DNA of 64,000 nt from Kandleria vitulina DSM 20405 (GTDB lineage: Bacteria > Bacillota_I > Bacilli_A > Erysipelotrichales > Coprobacillaceae), in contig NZ_JNKN01000008.1 of NCBI RefSeq assembly GCF_000702065.1, forward strand, positions 1-64,000, given 5' to 3'. The notes below the pieces were generated by a model. It saw only the letters and a list, made by a program, of their open reading frames with translations, was not told the origin of the DNA and did no database searches. This document shows positions 44,271-53,240 of this stretch, one piece after another. The position numbers and the translations under genes are program-made. Numbering within the stretch: position 1 is the first letter of the stretch; each line of letters opens with the position of its first letter.

Positions 44271-45215
44271 TTATCTTTTTGTATAAGCGTCGATTTGTTC
44301 GCCATCTTCTACAACAACATCGTGAAGTATAGAATAAGCACCAATATGTGCATGTGATCCAATTCGACTATGACCAGTGATGATGCATCCTGGTTCTATA
44401 ACAGCATCCGCACCAATTTCAACATCTCTACCGATATAAGTAGTTGATGCATCAATAATGCTGACACCTTCTACTAGCCAATCATGATTGATTCTCTTCT
44501 GAAGCATCTTTGTCGCGTCTTCTAAAGCAACACGATCATTGACTCCTCCTACTTCGTTGAAGTCATCAATCTTGTATGTATCAACTTTTAAACCTTTGTT
44601 ATTCATGATGCCAATGACATCAGTAAGGTAATACTCATTTTGAGCATTTTCATTAGAAACTTCTTCAAGTGCTTCAAATAAGGCTTTGTTGTCAAAGCAA
44701 TATTCACCTGTATTCATTTCAGTAATGTCCATCTGATCTGGCTGAAGATCTTTAAATTCCACAATACCAGTTACCTGACCGTCTTCTTTGACGATTCTTC
44801 CATAATGTGTAGATGTATCACAATCTGCAGTCATTACAGTTCCCATATTGTGGTTCTTTTCATGTGCTTCAATCATACCCTGAAGCGTTTCAGCTCTAAT
44901 CAATGGGGCATCGCCGCAAAGAATCAAAGTCATACCTTCTTTATCACCTAAGGCTTCTTTAGCCATTAATACAGCATGACCTGTTCCAAGCTGCTCTTTT
45001 TGATAAACAGCTGTAACGGAATCATCAAGCAAAGCTTTAACTTGCTCAGCTTCATGTCCCACAACAACAATAGTCTCATCCGCACCGATTTTTTTTAGTT
45101 CATCTACCACATGATTAATCATAGGCTTATAAAGCACTTCATGAACAACCTTTGGCTTGTCAGATTTCATACGAGTACCTTTACCCGCCGCTAAAACAAT
45201 CGCATAGACTTTCAT
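44271..45215 (-). CDS. glmU: UDP-GlcNAc pyrophosphorylase, short GlmU lacking the acetyltransferase domain
   Basis: The 314 residues include a complete nucleotidyltransferase domain: AIVLAAGKGTRMKSDKPKVVHEV, YQKEQLGTGHAVLMAKEAL, ILCGDAPLI, and EMNTGEYCFDNKALF. This domain makes UDP-GlcNAc from GlcNAc-1-P and UTP. A few left-handed beta-helix repeats follow (STTYIGRDVEIGADAVIEPGCIITGHSRIGSHAHIGAYS), then a stop. Bifunctional GlmU is about 456 residues, so the acetyltransferase catalytic part is absent and only 51 nt separate the stop from prs. The start at 45215 (MKVYAIVLAAG) follows AGGAG; an earlier in-frame ATG is rejected. Confidence 0.92.
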   Translation of the reverse strand: MKVYAIVLAAGKGTRMKSDKPKVVHEVLYKPMINHVVDELKKIGADETIVVVGHEAEQVKALLDDSVTAVYQKEQLGTGHAVLMAKEALGDKEGMTLILCGDAPLIRAETLQGMIEAHEKNHNMGTVMTADCDTSTHYGRIVKEDGQVTGIVEFKDLQPDQMDITEMNTGEYCFDNKALFEALEEVSNENAQNEYYLTDVIGIMNNKGLKVDTYKIDDFNEVGGVNDRVALEDATKMLQKRINHDWLVEGVSIIDASTTYIGRDVEIGADAVIEPGCIITGHSRIGSHAHIGAYSILHDVVVEDGEQIDAYTKR

Positions 45216-45241
45216 TTTTTCATTTTCTCCTATCCGGTAAC

Positions 45242-45270
45242 ATTCTAACAAAAATGACTATAATTGAAAA
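45242..45270 (-). promoter_or_regulatory. Possible promoter of glmU-prs
   Basis: On the minus strand TTTTCA, 17 nt and TAGAAT precede glmU, downstream of the ispE terminator. Confidence 0.5.
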
Positions 45271-45308
45271 GAGATAACTTTCTTATGAGCAATATTTCCC
45301 CAAAAAGA

Positions 45309-45331
45309 AAAGGTAGCTCATGGCTACCTTT
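45309..45331 (-). terminator. Terminator of rsmA-ispE
   Basis: AAAGGTAGC and GCTACCTTT pair around a 5-nt loop that overlaps the ispE stop; TTCTTTTT follows on the minus strand. Confidence 0.8.
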
Positions 45332-46172
45332 CAAGGATTTTCGTTTTTCTTACAAACGGATATCTTGCTCTAAAGAATGGAATTGCTCTTTCAATTAGTT
45401 CTTCATCTTGTGTAATACCAAATACACAAGACCCACTTCCGCTCATCAATGCGCCATCAAAGCCCATTGATCTCATTTCATCCTTTATTTTCTCAATATC
45501 CTTAACCATCTTCAACGATGGTGTTTCCAACGTATTTCCTAGTGAAGCCACAACTTTTTCATAATCATTCTCTTGAATTCCCTGTTTCATCTTATCAATA
45601 TCAGGATGAGATGACTCAGGTATATTCAACGATTCAAAACAGCGTTTTGTAGAAACACCTTTTTTTGGTTTCACTAAAAGAAGATGCGCCTGGAAATGAT
45701 TGTCATTAATAAACGTAAGATCTTCCCCGATTCCCTTTACCAATGCAATCTTATTATGAATACAGAACGGAATATCCGCTCCAACTTCTTTACCTAAAGC
45801 CGCAAGCTCTTCATTAGAAAGATGAAGCTTATAAAGCTTATTAATAGCTCGCATGACTGCAGCACCATCTGCACTTCCTCCAGCAAGTCCTGCTTGCGAA
45901 GGAATATGTTTATAAACATGCATACGTACACCACCATCAATATGATATTTATCTATCATAAGCTTGGCAACCTTATACATGATATTTCTTTCATCCGTAG
46001 GAACACGATACGTATTTGCGGTTAGCTCAATACCACTCTCAATTCGATCAATAATAATCAAATCATGTAGTGCAATTGGCGCCATGATCATTTCTAGATC
46101 ATGATACCCATCTTCCCTTTTTCTTACGACATCCAAGGCAAGATTTACTTTTGCATAAGCTCTAACTTTCAT
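45324..46172 (-). CDS. ispE: 4-diphosphocytidyl-2-C-methyl-D-erythritol kinase
   Basis: This 282-residue GHMP kinase acts in the MEP isoprenoid pathway. It begins MKVRAYAKVNLALDVVRKREDGYHDLEMIM, has the ATP loop IPSQAGLAGGSADGAAVMRAI and ends with the GALMSGSGSCVFGI motif. Its ATG overlaps the rsmA stop (ATGA), so an earlier in-frame ATG in rsmA is rejected. rsmA-ispE adjacency is the conserved Firmicutes order with the sporulation genes of Bacillus missing. Confidence 0.95.
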   Translation of the reverse strand: MKVRAYAKVNLALDVVRKREDGYHDLEMIMAPIALHDLIIIDRIESGIELTANTYRVPTDERNIMYKVAKLMIDKYHIDGGVRMHVYKHIPSQAGLAGGSADGAAVMRAINKLYKLHLSNEELAALGKEVGADIPFCIHNKIALVKGIGEDLTFINDNHFQAHLLLVKPKKGVSTKRCFESLNIPESSHPDIDKMKQGIQENDYEKVVASLGNTLETPSLKMVKDIEKIKDEMRSMGFDGALMSGSGSCVFGITQDEELIERAIPFFRARYPFVRKTKILER

Positions 46173-46987
46173 ACGCGTTTCCTTTCCTGTGCAAGCGCAC
46201 AATAATCTTCCAATGTAAGCTCCTGGGCTCTTTTCTTTGCATCAATATGACAGGCATCAAGAACATCCTGAGGATGATCAAATAAAGCCTTCATATTATT
46301 AAGAATAGTTTTTCTTTTCTGTTTAAATGCCCCTTCTACTACTTCAATAAAGCTATCTTCTAGATTTCTTTCTTTATTGATTCTAATAACCGCACTATCC
46401 ACATGCGGAGCAGGCATAAAGACATTCTTAGAGACTGTCATCACATATGAGATGTTTCCAACATAATCAATCATGACACTCATTGGGCTCTTTTCATCTG
46501 AAGTAAACTTTAATGCGACTTCCTTCTGTACCATCGCAATCATACGATTGATCGATGAACGTGACTTAAGAACCTTCATAATAATATCACTCGTAATATA
46601 GTATGGCAAATTCGTAACCACACATATATCCTTATAATCCTTAGAAAGATCCTTCACACACTGATCTAAATCAGCTTTCATGAAATCCTGAAAGATCACT
46701 GTCACATTCTCATGTTCAGACAATGTTTCTTTTAAAACAGGCTTTAAACGCTCATCTATTTCATAACAGATCAGCTTTCCAGCTTTTCTCGCTAACCCTT
46801 CACTTAGCGCACCAATTCCTGGACCTATTTCAATAACTGCTGTCTCTTTTGTAATATCGCTAGACGTTACAATCTTTTCAATGATATTTGGATCAACGAG
46901 GAAGTTTTGTCCAAACTTCTTAGAAGCTGTCAACGAATAGCGCTGTAATATATCCATTGTGTTTGATTTTTTTGCGACATTTTTCAT
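46169..46987 (-). CDS. rsmA: 16S rRNA dimethyladenosine transferase
   Basis: This 272-residue SAM enzyme (KsgA) dimethylates A1518 and A1519 of 16S rRNA. The motifs SKKFGQNFLVDPNIIEKIV, VIEIGPGIGALSEGLARKAGKLICYEID and VVTNLPYYITSDIIMKVL (NLPY) are diagnostic. The start is uncertain: ATG at 46987 lies only about 7 bases after a consensus TATAAT, so the message would have almost no leader; the next in-frame ATG (MDILQRYS) lacks a ribosome site. Confidence 0.94.
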   Translation of the reverse strand: MKNVAKKSNTMDILQRYSLTASKKFGQNFLVDPNIIEKIVTSSDITKETAVIEIGPGIGALSEGLARKAGKLICYEIDERLKPVLKETLSEHENVTVIFQDFMKADLDQCVKDLSKDYKDICVVTNLPYYITSDIIMKVLKSRSSINRMIAMVQKEVALKFTSDEKSPMSVMIDYVGNISYVMTVSKNVFMPAPHVDSAVIRINKERNLEDSFIEVVEGAFKQKRKTILNNMKALFDHPQDVLDACHIDAKKRAQELTLEDYCALAQERKRV

Positions 46988-46993
46988 ATCACC

Positions 46994-47022
46994 ATTATAG
47001 ACAAATTTTTTTAAAAAGAAAA
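46994..47022 (-). promoter_or_regulatory. Promoter of rsmA-ispE overlapping the glnH terminator
   Basis: On the minus strand TTTTCT, 17 nt and TATAAT. The -35 hexamer lies in the T-tract of the upstream terminator. Confidence 0.55.
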
Positions 47023-47043
47023 CATCCTATAAAAATAGGATGT
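47022..47043 (-). terminator. Terminator of glnPQH
   Basis: ACATCCTAT and ATAGGATGT flank a 4-nt loop, followed by TTTTCTTTTT on the minus strand. Confidence 0.8.
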
Positions 47044-47050
47044 AAAATGA

Positions 47051-47797
47051 TTAACCAAGATATTTCTTTAAAATCTTGTCGTATTCACCATTTTCTTTTA
47101 ATGCCTTTAATCCTGCATTAAATTTCTTTAATAGTTCTTTGTTAGAACCCTTGTAAACAGCGAAACCATAGTTGAATTTACCTTCAGTACCTGTTGGCAA
47201 TTCAAAGTTTACCTGTTTTGAAGCAATATTGTATTTAATAACTGGAGTATCTTCAAATAATGCTACTGCATCGCCATTCTTTACTTTCTGATACATGATA
47301 GAAGATTCTTCTACTACTTCTAGCTTATAGCCATATTTCTTCTTATTTGCATTTGCAAATTCAAATCCTGATGTAGAAGTCTTAGCCACAACAGTCTTTC
47401 CTTTTAAGTCATTATAAGACTTAATTCCAGAACCCTTAGCAGTTGCCATTGATACACTTGAAGTATAGTAAGGATCAGAGAAATCATATTTCTTCTTTCT
47501 TGAATCATTGATTGTCATACCGGCAATCATACCATCAGCTTCACCTGCTTCTACAGCAGTCATTGATGCATCAAAACCAATTGATTTCCATTCAACAGTA
47601 AATCCCTGGTTTTTAGCAATTGCGTTCATTAAGTCAATATCAATACCTGTCAACTTACCTTTTCCATCTTTCCATTCAAAAGGTACAAACGCTGTATCAG
47701 TTGCAATAATGAACTTGTTTGAATCCTTTTTTTGGCCACATGCTGCTAAAGAAAAGACACATGCACAAGCCAACAACGCTTTAAATAATTTCTTCAT
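47051..47797 (-). CDS. glnH: Polar amino-acid (glutamine-type) ABC transporter binding lipoprotein
   Basis: The 248 residues start with a lipoprotein signal MKKLFKALLACACVFSLAACG (lipobox cysteine at residue 20). A family-3 binding domain follows: IIATDTAFVPFEWKDGKGKLTGIDIDLMNAIAKNQGFTVEWKSIGFDASMTAVEAGEADGMIAGMTI. Substrate is probably glutamine or another polar amino acid; it cannot be fixed by eye. It is the last gene of the permease-ATPase-receptor operon. Confidence 0.9.
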   Translation of the reverse strand: MKKLFKALLACACVFSLAACGQKKDSNKFIIATDTAFVPFEWKDGKGKLTGIDIDLMNAIAKNQGFTVEWKSIGFDASMTAVEAGEADGMIAGMTINDSRKKKYDFSDPYYTSSVSMATAKGSGIKSYNDLKGKTVVAKTSTSGFEFANANKKKYGYKLEVVEESSIMYQKVKNGDAVALFEDTPVIKYNIASKQVNFELPTGTEGKFNYGFAVYKGSNKELLKKFNAGLKALKENGEYDKILKKYLG

Positions 47798-47808
47798 TCT
47801 TATCCCTC

Positions 47809-48540
47809 CTAAAGTACCTGATTTAAGAAATCAATAGTACGCTTTTCCTTTGGATGATTAATTAATTCCTGTGGATTTCCTTCTTCTACGATATAGCCTC
47901 CATCCATGAAAATAACACGGTCAGATACTTCTCTCGCAAATCCCATTTCGTGTGTTACAACAACCATTGTCATACCATCTTTAGCTAATTCTTTCATTAC
48001 ATTTAAAACTTCACCAACCATCTCAGGATCCAGTGCTGATGTAGGTTCATCAAATAACATAATATTTGGTTTCATAGCTAAAGATCTTGCGATTGCTACA
48101 CGCTGCTTTTGTCCACCTGACAACTGACTAGGATAAGCATCTGCTTTATCCGCTAATCCAACTCTTTCAAGTAGCTGCATTGCTAGCACGTCAGCTTCTT
48201 CCTTAGTCATCTTTTTTAATTCAACAGGTGCTAAAGTAATATTCTGCTTAACAGTCTTATGAGGAAATAAATTAAAATGCTGGAAAACCATCCCAATATT
48301 TTCTCTTACTTTATTAATATCGACCTTTGGATCAGTGATATCATATCCATCTACGATAACCTGTCCTCCAGAAATTTCTTCTAATCTATTAAGACATCTT
48401 AAAAAAGTTGATTTACCACTACCAGAAGGACCAATAATACAAAGTACTTCCCCTTCTTTAACTGTAGTACTAATACTCTTTAATACTTCATTTTCACCAA
48501 ATGATTTTCTTAAGTCTTTAACAATAACTTTATCTGCCAT
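47809..48540 (-). CDS. glnQ: Polar amino-acid ABC transporter ATPase
   Basis: This 243-residue ATPase has Walker [20 protein letters not shown]-loop [11 protein letters not shown], signature [17 protein letters not shown], Walker [17 protein letters not shown] and [11 protein letters not shown], all typical of the GlnQ/HisP group. It overlaps the permease gene by 11 nt. Confidence 0.95.
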   Translation of the reverse strand: MADKVIVKDLRKSFGENEVLKSISTTVKEGEVLCIIGPSGSGKSTFLRCLNRLEEISGGQVIVDGYDITDPKVDINKVRENIGMVFQHFNLFPHKTVKQNITLAPVELKKMTKEEADVLAMQLLERVGLADKADAYPSQLSGGQKQRVAIARSLAMKPNIMLFDEPTSALDPEMVGEVLNVMKELAKDGMTMVVVTHEMGFAREVSDRVIFMDGGYIVEEGNPQELINHPKEKRTIDFLNQVL

Positions 48541-49231
48541 AACTCATCCTCTTTTCTAAAAGTCTCGCTACACGTGATAAGGTAAAACAGATCACAAAAT
48601 AGAATAAACCAGTAAACGCATAAAGCAATAATGTCTGTGAACTCCACATCGAACTGATTGTTTTTGCATTATTTGTCAATTCAGCAACCCCAACAGCTGA
48701 TAATAATGAAGTATCCTTAATAGTAATGATGAACTGGTTAATAATACTTGGCAACATTGTTCTAATCGCCTGAGGCAAAATAACCTTTGTCATAGTCTTG
48801 CCATAAGGTAAACCAAGCGAGCGAGCAGCTTCCACCTGTCCACTATCCACTGATTCAATTCCAGCACGAACAATTTCAGCCATATAAGCTCCAGCATTCA
48901 ATGTTAACACGACAATCCCCGCAGTGAACATTCCACCAACACTAGCCCATGTAAATCCAGTAATAGGTCTTAACGCAGCTGGTACACCAAAACAGAAGAA
49001 TAAGATCTGTACAAGCATTGGTGTCCCTCTGATAATTTCAATATAAATATTCGCTAAGCCTCTAAGAAGCTTCATAAATATATTTTTAGATTTAGTTGTA
49101 TTAATAAGTCCCACTAAAATACCAACAACAGTTGCTAGCACTAAAGAAATAAGCGCTAATGAGATTGTAACTGTAAATGCGGTAAAAAAGAGTGGTAAGT
49201 ATTTACCGATATTAGAAATAAAATCGCTCAT
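48530..49231 (-). CDS. glnP: Polar amino-acid ABC transporter permease
   Basis: This 233-residue HisM/GlnP-type permease has about five hydrophobic helices and the motifs [19 protein letters not shown] and the EAA-type loop [38 protein letters not shown]. The start at 49231 follows GGAGGAG; an earlier ATG is less likely. It is the first gene of the operon. A TTGCGC-17-TAATAT pair upstream is a possible promoter. Confidence 0.94.
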   Translation of the reverse strand: MSDFISNIGKYLPLFFTAFTVTISLALISLVLATVVGILVGLINTTKSKNIFMKLLRGLANIYIEIIRGTPMLVQILFFCFGVPAALRPITGFTWASVGGMFTAGIVVLTLNAGAYMAEIVRAGIESVDSGQVEAARSLGLPYGKTMTKVILPQAIRTMLPSIINQFIITIKDTSLLSAVGVAELTNNAKTISSMWSSQTLLLYAFTGLFYFVICFTLSRVARLLEKRMSYGR

Positions 49232-49411
49232 AATTCTCCTCCTCGCCAAGATATATTACTATAATTACATTTTGTGCGCAATACGTTTAGGATATTTCTT
49301 ATTTATTATATCATACTTTCTTTTTTATCTACTTTTCAAGTAATTTTTATAACGTTTGTATTATTGTATGACTGCATGTCATTTCATAAAGACATCTTTA
49401 TATAAACAAAA

Positions 49412-49436
49412 ATACCAATCAATTACTGATTGGTAT
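49412..49436 (-). terminator. Terminator of the exported-protein gene
   Basis: ATACCAATCA and TGATTGGTAT form a 10-bp stem with a 5-nt loop and TTTTT after it on the minus strand. Confidence 0.8.
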
Positions 49437-49443
49437 CCTATTA

Positions 49444-50139
49444 TTATTTAATTTGTACATTAACAGTAGCTTCAGGCCCATTTTTTAAATCCATCTTAGG
49501 ATTAAATCGTACATCTGGAGAGAGAACACCTACAAATCTTATAATTAACGAAGGATTCAAAGAAATTCCTTTTGTCCCATATGTGCAAGGTAGCTTACAG
49601 TTTTTCTTTCTTCCATCTGTTGCCCACAAAATTGTCAATTTACCTTGTTTTACTTTTGTATATTGCATCGAATAATCCACAAAATTCGTACCAGGAATTC
49701 TTACAGACTTAGTACCTGGAAGCTTTACAGTCTTTGACAGAGGAAATGCAATATAAGCCTCATGACCAAAGTCATTTAAATCAACAGTTGGATGAGACAC
49801 ATTTCTTATTTCACCAAGTTCACCAAAATAATCATTTTCTGCATAGCTCACGTCGGCTTTTGTTTCTACTGCATAAAAATTATTACTACATTTCACAGAA
49901 AGCACATTAGCATCATTATTAAAGAATGCTGCTTTACTCCAGTTAAAAGTAATCTCTGATGAAACATATGACTTTTCTGCTTTTTCATCATACCACGCAT
50001 CTTTCACAGCAATTGAATAGGACACATTGCCATCATTTGCACTTCCTTCTTTAACTTCCCACTTTTCTTTTGGATAAAACAACACTAATCCCATTAACAA
50101 TACAACTACCATAAAACATGCTAAAATCAATCTCTTCAT
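49444..50139 (-). CDS. Exported or membrane-anchored protein of unknown function
   Basis: The 231 residues begin with a single hydrophobic segment (MKRLILACFMVVVLLMGLVLFYP) that could be an anchor or uncleaved signal. The rest is soluble and predicted beta-rich, with regular alternation such as VSYSIAVKDAWYDEKAEKSYVSSEITFNW and KQGKLTILWATDGRKKNCKLPC. No family is recognised. Single gene with a GGAGG ribosome site and its own terminator. Confidence 0.7.
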   Translation of the reverse strand: MKRLILACFMVVVLLMGLVLFYPKEKWEVKEGSANDGNVSYSIAVKDAWYDEKAEKSYVSSEITFNWSKAAFFNNDANVLSVKCSNNFYAVETKADVSYAENDYFGELGEIRNVSHPTVDLNDFGHEAYIAFPLSKTVKLPGTKSVRIPGTNFVDYSMQYTKVKQGKLTILWATDGRKKNCKLPCTYGTKGISLNPSLIIRFVGVLSPDVRFNPKMDLKNGPEATVNVQIK

Positions 50140-50223
50140 ACCATTTCCTCCCCTTTTTTTCTATCATAACAATTTATGGTAATTCTAACGTCAATACATA
50201 TTTTATTAAGTCTATTAAAAAAA

Positions 50224-50251
50224 ATGATCAGCTCTCATTTGAGCTGATCAT
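50224..50251 (-). terminator. Terminator of the sucrose operon's last gene
   Basis: ATGATCAGCTC and GAGCTGATCAT form an 11-bp stem with a 6-nt loop, followed by eight T on the minus strand. Confidence 0.88.
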
Positions 50252-50257
50252 CTATTA

Positions 50258-50959
50258 CTATTTCTTTCCATGAAGCTGAGCTTCTTCTTCAGCAGCAACG
50301 ACTTCTGCAGTCTTCTTGATATTTTCTGCATCTAACTTATGATAAGGTGCATTTAAATAATATTCAATACGACCGATTTTACCTTTATCCTGCTTTAGAA
50401 CAACTTTTTCTTCACTCTTACCAGCTGCTCTAGTTGCAACTGTATATTTTTCTTCATTTACTGTTTCTTCTTTTACAGTAAATCCAGCTTTGCTTAATGT
50501 ATCTTTGGCCTGATCTAATGTATCAGTAAGAGATACGCCATAAATCTTATATGATTTATAACCATTCTTTAAGATTGTTACATAGTTAACAGTCTTACCA
50601 TCTGTTGCATAAACGATTTCACCATTTAATACAGTCATCTTAGTATATGCACTATATGGATCAGCAAAAGCAGCATCACCTTTAAGTTTGTTGTCTGTAT
50701 TATAGCGAGCAGCAGCAGTCACTTCTGTTAACTCATCTGTAGACTGATAGCGATAGTTGGCACCATCAGAAGCTAAGTTTCCAGAAATACCACCATCTTT
50801 AAACTGACCACCATCTGTCTGTTTACGTAACTGTGAATAAGTGCTTTTTGGTGATTGACCAACATAATCAGTTAAATCAACTGTTTTAGCACTTGCACCA
50901 TTAGAACATCCCACTAAGCAGACAGCTAACGCTGCAAATAAAACATTTTTTAATTTCAT
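50258..50959 (-). CDS. Lipoprotein of unknown function
   Basis: The 233 residues start MKLKNVLFAALAVCLVGC, a lipoprotein signal with the lipobox cysteine at residue 18. The mature part has two parallel halves that mention structure seen in small repeat lipoproteins (VNYVTILKNGYKSYKIYGVSLTDTLDQAKDTLSKAGFTVKEETVNEEKYTV, then KGKIGRIEYYLNAPYHKLDAENIKKTAEVV). No known family is recognised. It lies 47 nt after the HPr gene, behind a hairpin without a T-tract, so expression may be partly linked to the sucrose operon. Confidence 0.72.
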   Translation of the reverse strand: MKLKNVLFAALAVCLVGCSNGASAKTVDLTDYVGQSPKSTYSQLRKQTDGGQFKDGGISGNLASDGANYRYQSTDELTEVTAAARYNTDNKLKGDAAFADPYSAYTKMTVLNGEIVYATDGKTVNYVTILKNGYKSYKIYGVSLTDTLDQAKDTLSKAGFTVKEETVNEEKYTVATRAAGKSEEKVVLKQDKGKIGRIEYYLNAPYHKLDAENIKKTAEVVAAEEEAQLHGKK

Positions 50960-50976
50960 TTTAATCTCTCCTTAGT

Positions 50977-50999
50977 AGGTGAGGGATAAATTCCCACCT
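50977..50999 (-). repeat. Stem-loop between the HPr and lipoprotein genes
   Basis: On the minus strand AGGTGGGA and TCCCTCACCT pair with one unpaired base around ATTTA. There is no T-tract, so it is more likely a processing or stability element than a terminator. Confidence 0.55.
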
Positions 51000-51006
51000 G
51001 AATCTT

Positions 51007-51264
51007 TTATAAATTATCCTCGAATACTTTCTTTAACGCAACTTCAGCCTTATCTTCATCAGCACCTTCAGTTCGAATAACGACTGTGTCACCTTTTGCT
51101 ACATTAGCACCCATGACACTTAGAAGTTTCTTAAGGTCATACTCGTTTCCATCAGCCCATAAAGTTGTATGACATTCAAATTCCTTTGCTTTTGCTACAA
51201 CCTGACCTGCTGGACGTGCATGAATTCCTTCAGGATCTTTTATTGTATATGTAAATTCTTTCAT
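51007..51264 (-). CDS. HPr-family phosphocarrier protein lacking the Ser46 regulatory site
   Basis: The 85 residues align without gaps to Bacillus HPr over the first 58 positions. The active-site GIHARPAG places the phospho-histidine at residue 15. The regulatory serine at position 46 is replaced by lysine (DLKKLLSVMGANVAKGD). The protein can carry phosphate to EIIA but should not be a target of HPr kinase for CcpA-mediated repression. It is encoded 43 nt after the sucrose EIIBCA, so it may be dedicated to this transporter. Confidence 0.9.
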   Translation of the reverse strand: MKEFTYTIKDPEGIHARPAGQVVAKAKEFECHTTLWADGNEYDLKKLLSVMGANVAKGDTVVIRTEGADEDKAEVALKKVFEDNL

Positions 51265-51307
51265 ATCTCTATCCTTTCTTGAAGTTGTTTAAGTATAAGA
51301 CTTAATG

Positions 51308-53173
51308 TTAAGCAGCTTTCTTGATATCAGTTAATGCGTCTTTGTTTGTAATAACAACGACAACTGTATCAGAGTATCCTGCCTGTTTAATTTCAGCACG
51401 ATCAAATGTCAATAATAGATCTCCAGTAGAAATCTTATCACCTTGTTCTACATTAGCACCAAAGCCTTTACCTTCCATGTTGACTGTATCTACACCAACA
51501 TGAATTAATAATTCTACACCATCATCACTCTGGATACCGATAGCGTGTTTAGTTGGGAAAATCATTGAAACTGTACCATTGAATGGAGCATAAACTTTAC
51601 CTTCAACTGGTTCAACACCGATTGATGGACCCATAGTTTCAGCAGAGAACATTGGATCAGGAATTTCAGAAGCTGGTACAACTTTACCATTTACTGGTAC
51701 TAATACTTCACCTTTATCAGTAGTGAAAGCTACTTCTTTAGGAGCTTCTAATCCTTCTGGTTCTGCAGCAGGAATATCATCAGGATCTTCATGCCAGATA
51801 ACCATTGTTAATGCGAATGCAATACCACCTGCGATAGCTAACTCAATTGTATAAACTGCAGGATTTGTAATTGTTAAGTAACCTGGAATACCAGTAACAC
51901 CATAAGCAGAAGCGCCTAATTTAGAAATTGCACCGAACCAAGCACCAATAGCACCACCGATCATACCAGCGATGAAAGGTTTCATTAATCGTAAGTTAAC
52001 CCCAAAGATTGCAGGTTCTGTGATACCTAATGAAGCAGATAATGCAGATGGAATAGCAACTGTTCTCATCTTAGGATTCTTAGTCTTAACGGCAACAGCC
52101 AAACATGCACCGAACTGTGCGAAGTTAGCTGCAGATGCGATAGGCATCCAAATATTTAAATTACCAAAATCTTTAGATGCTAATAAACCTGCTTCGATTA
52201 CGTTGTACATATGATGTAAACCAGCTACAACTGTAATTGGATATACAGCACCCATTACAGCTGAACCGATACCAGCACCAACTGTAATTAATACCTGTGC
52301 AGCCTGTAATACGTAAGTTTCAAGTGTTGAGAAAATAGGACCAATAACGATGAAAGTTAAGAATGCAGTAACTAATACTGTAGTTAATGGAGTTACAAAT
52401 AAATCAACAACAGCAGGAACAACGTCATGAAGTTTCTTTTCAATCTTAGACATGAACCATACTGCGATAATAACTGGAATTACGTGCCCCTGATAACCTA
52501 ACTGGTTGATCTGACCTAAAACGTAATCACCAATTCTAGCATGTCCAAATAGATACCATACTTTGTATCCATTTGCAGCATTCCAGCCGTTTGTTAAGTT
52601 TGAATGAATCATCAATAAACCAACAACAGCGCCCAAGAAGATATTACCACCAAATACTCTTGCAGCAGAAACTGCAACGATTACTGGTAAGTAAGCAAAG
52701 GCAGTATTTGAAACCATATCAAGGAATGCGAACCAGTCAGTAGCCCCAAATCCAGGCATTGCTTTTGCCAAGGCTTCAACAAGACCCATCATTAAACCTG
52801 ATGCAACGATTGCAGGTAAGATAGGTACGAATACATCACCAAGAGTTTTTACCATTCTCTGTGGTAATGGCTGGTTAGCAGCTGCAGCAGCTTTTACATC
52901 ATCTTTAGTTGCAGCAGATAAACCAGTAACAGCTAAGAATTCATCGTAAACATGATTTACAGTTCCAGTACCGATGATACACTGTAACTGTCCGTTTGAA
53001 CTGAATACACCCTGTACTCCTTCAACATTTTCAAGTGCTTTCGTATCAACTTTATCGATATCAACAATCGCAAGTCTTAAACGCGTAGCACAATGAGCCG
53101 CAGAAGCAATATTATCTTTTCCACCTAAGTGGCTATAGATTTCTTCTGCACATTTTCTGTAATCTAGTGCCAT
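51308..53173 (-). CDS. scrA: PTS EIIBCA, sucrose/glucoside family
   Basis: The 621 residues contain EIIB (1-85, phospho-cysteine in AHCATRLRLAI), the EIIC membrane domain (about 105-450, ten or so hydrophobic segments, GLHHMYNVIEAGLLA, GITEPAIFGVNLRLMKPF), and a C-terminal EIIA of the glucose type (EGKVYAPFNGTVSMIF...LLIHVGVDTVNMEGKGF, with the phospho-histidine in LIHVG). It imports and phosphorylates a disaccharide, most likely sucrose given the fructokinase and amylosucrase-type enzyme in the operon; trehalose is the main alternative. Confidence 0.88.
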   Translation of the reverse strand: MALDYRKCAEEIYSHLGGKDNIASAAHCATRLRLAIVDIDKVDTKALENVEGVQGVFSSNGQLQCIIGTGTVNHVYDEFLAVTGLSAATKDDVKAAAAANQPLPQRMVKTLGDVFVPILPAIVASGLMMGLVEALAKAMPGFGATDWFAFLDMVSNTAFAYLPVIVAVSAARVFGGNIFLGAVVGLLMIHSNLTNGWNAANGYKVWYLFGHARIGDYVLGQINQLGYQGHVIPVIIAVWFMSKIEKKLHDVVPAVVDLFVTPLTTVLVTAFLTFIVIGPIFSTLETYVLQAAQVLITVGAGIGSAVMGAVYPITVVAGLHHMYNVIEAGLLASKDFGNLNIWMPIASAANFAQFGACLAVAVKTKNPKMRTVAIPSALSASLGITEPAIFGVNLRLMKPFIAGMIGGAIGAWFGAISKLGASAYGVTGIPGYLTITNPAVYTIELAIAGGIAFALTMVIWHEDPDDIPAAEPEGLEAPKEVAFTTDKGEVLVPVNGKVVPASEIPDPMFSAETMGPSIGVEPVEGKVYAPFNGTVSMIFPTKHAIGIQSDDGVELLIHVGVDTVNMEGKGFGANVEQGDKISTGDLLLTFDRAEIKQAGYSDTVVVVITNKDALTDIKKAA

Positions 53174-53215
53174 TTTTTGTTCCCCTCTCTTTACACTAAA
53201 TTTTGTGATTTATAA

Positions 53216-53236
53216 AACATAGAAACTAGCTATGTT
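53216..53236 (-). repeat. Small stem-loop between the HAD and EIIBCA genes
   Basis: AACATAG and CTATGTT form a 7-bp stem followed by TTTT on the minus strand. It may cause partial termination inside the sucrose operon. Confidence 0.4.
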
Positions 53237-53240
53237 CTCA

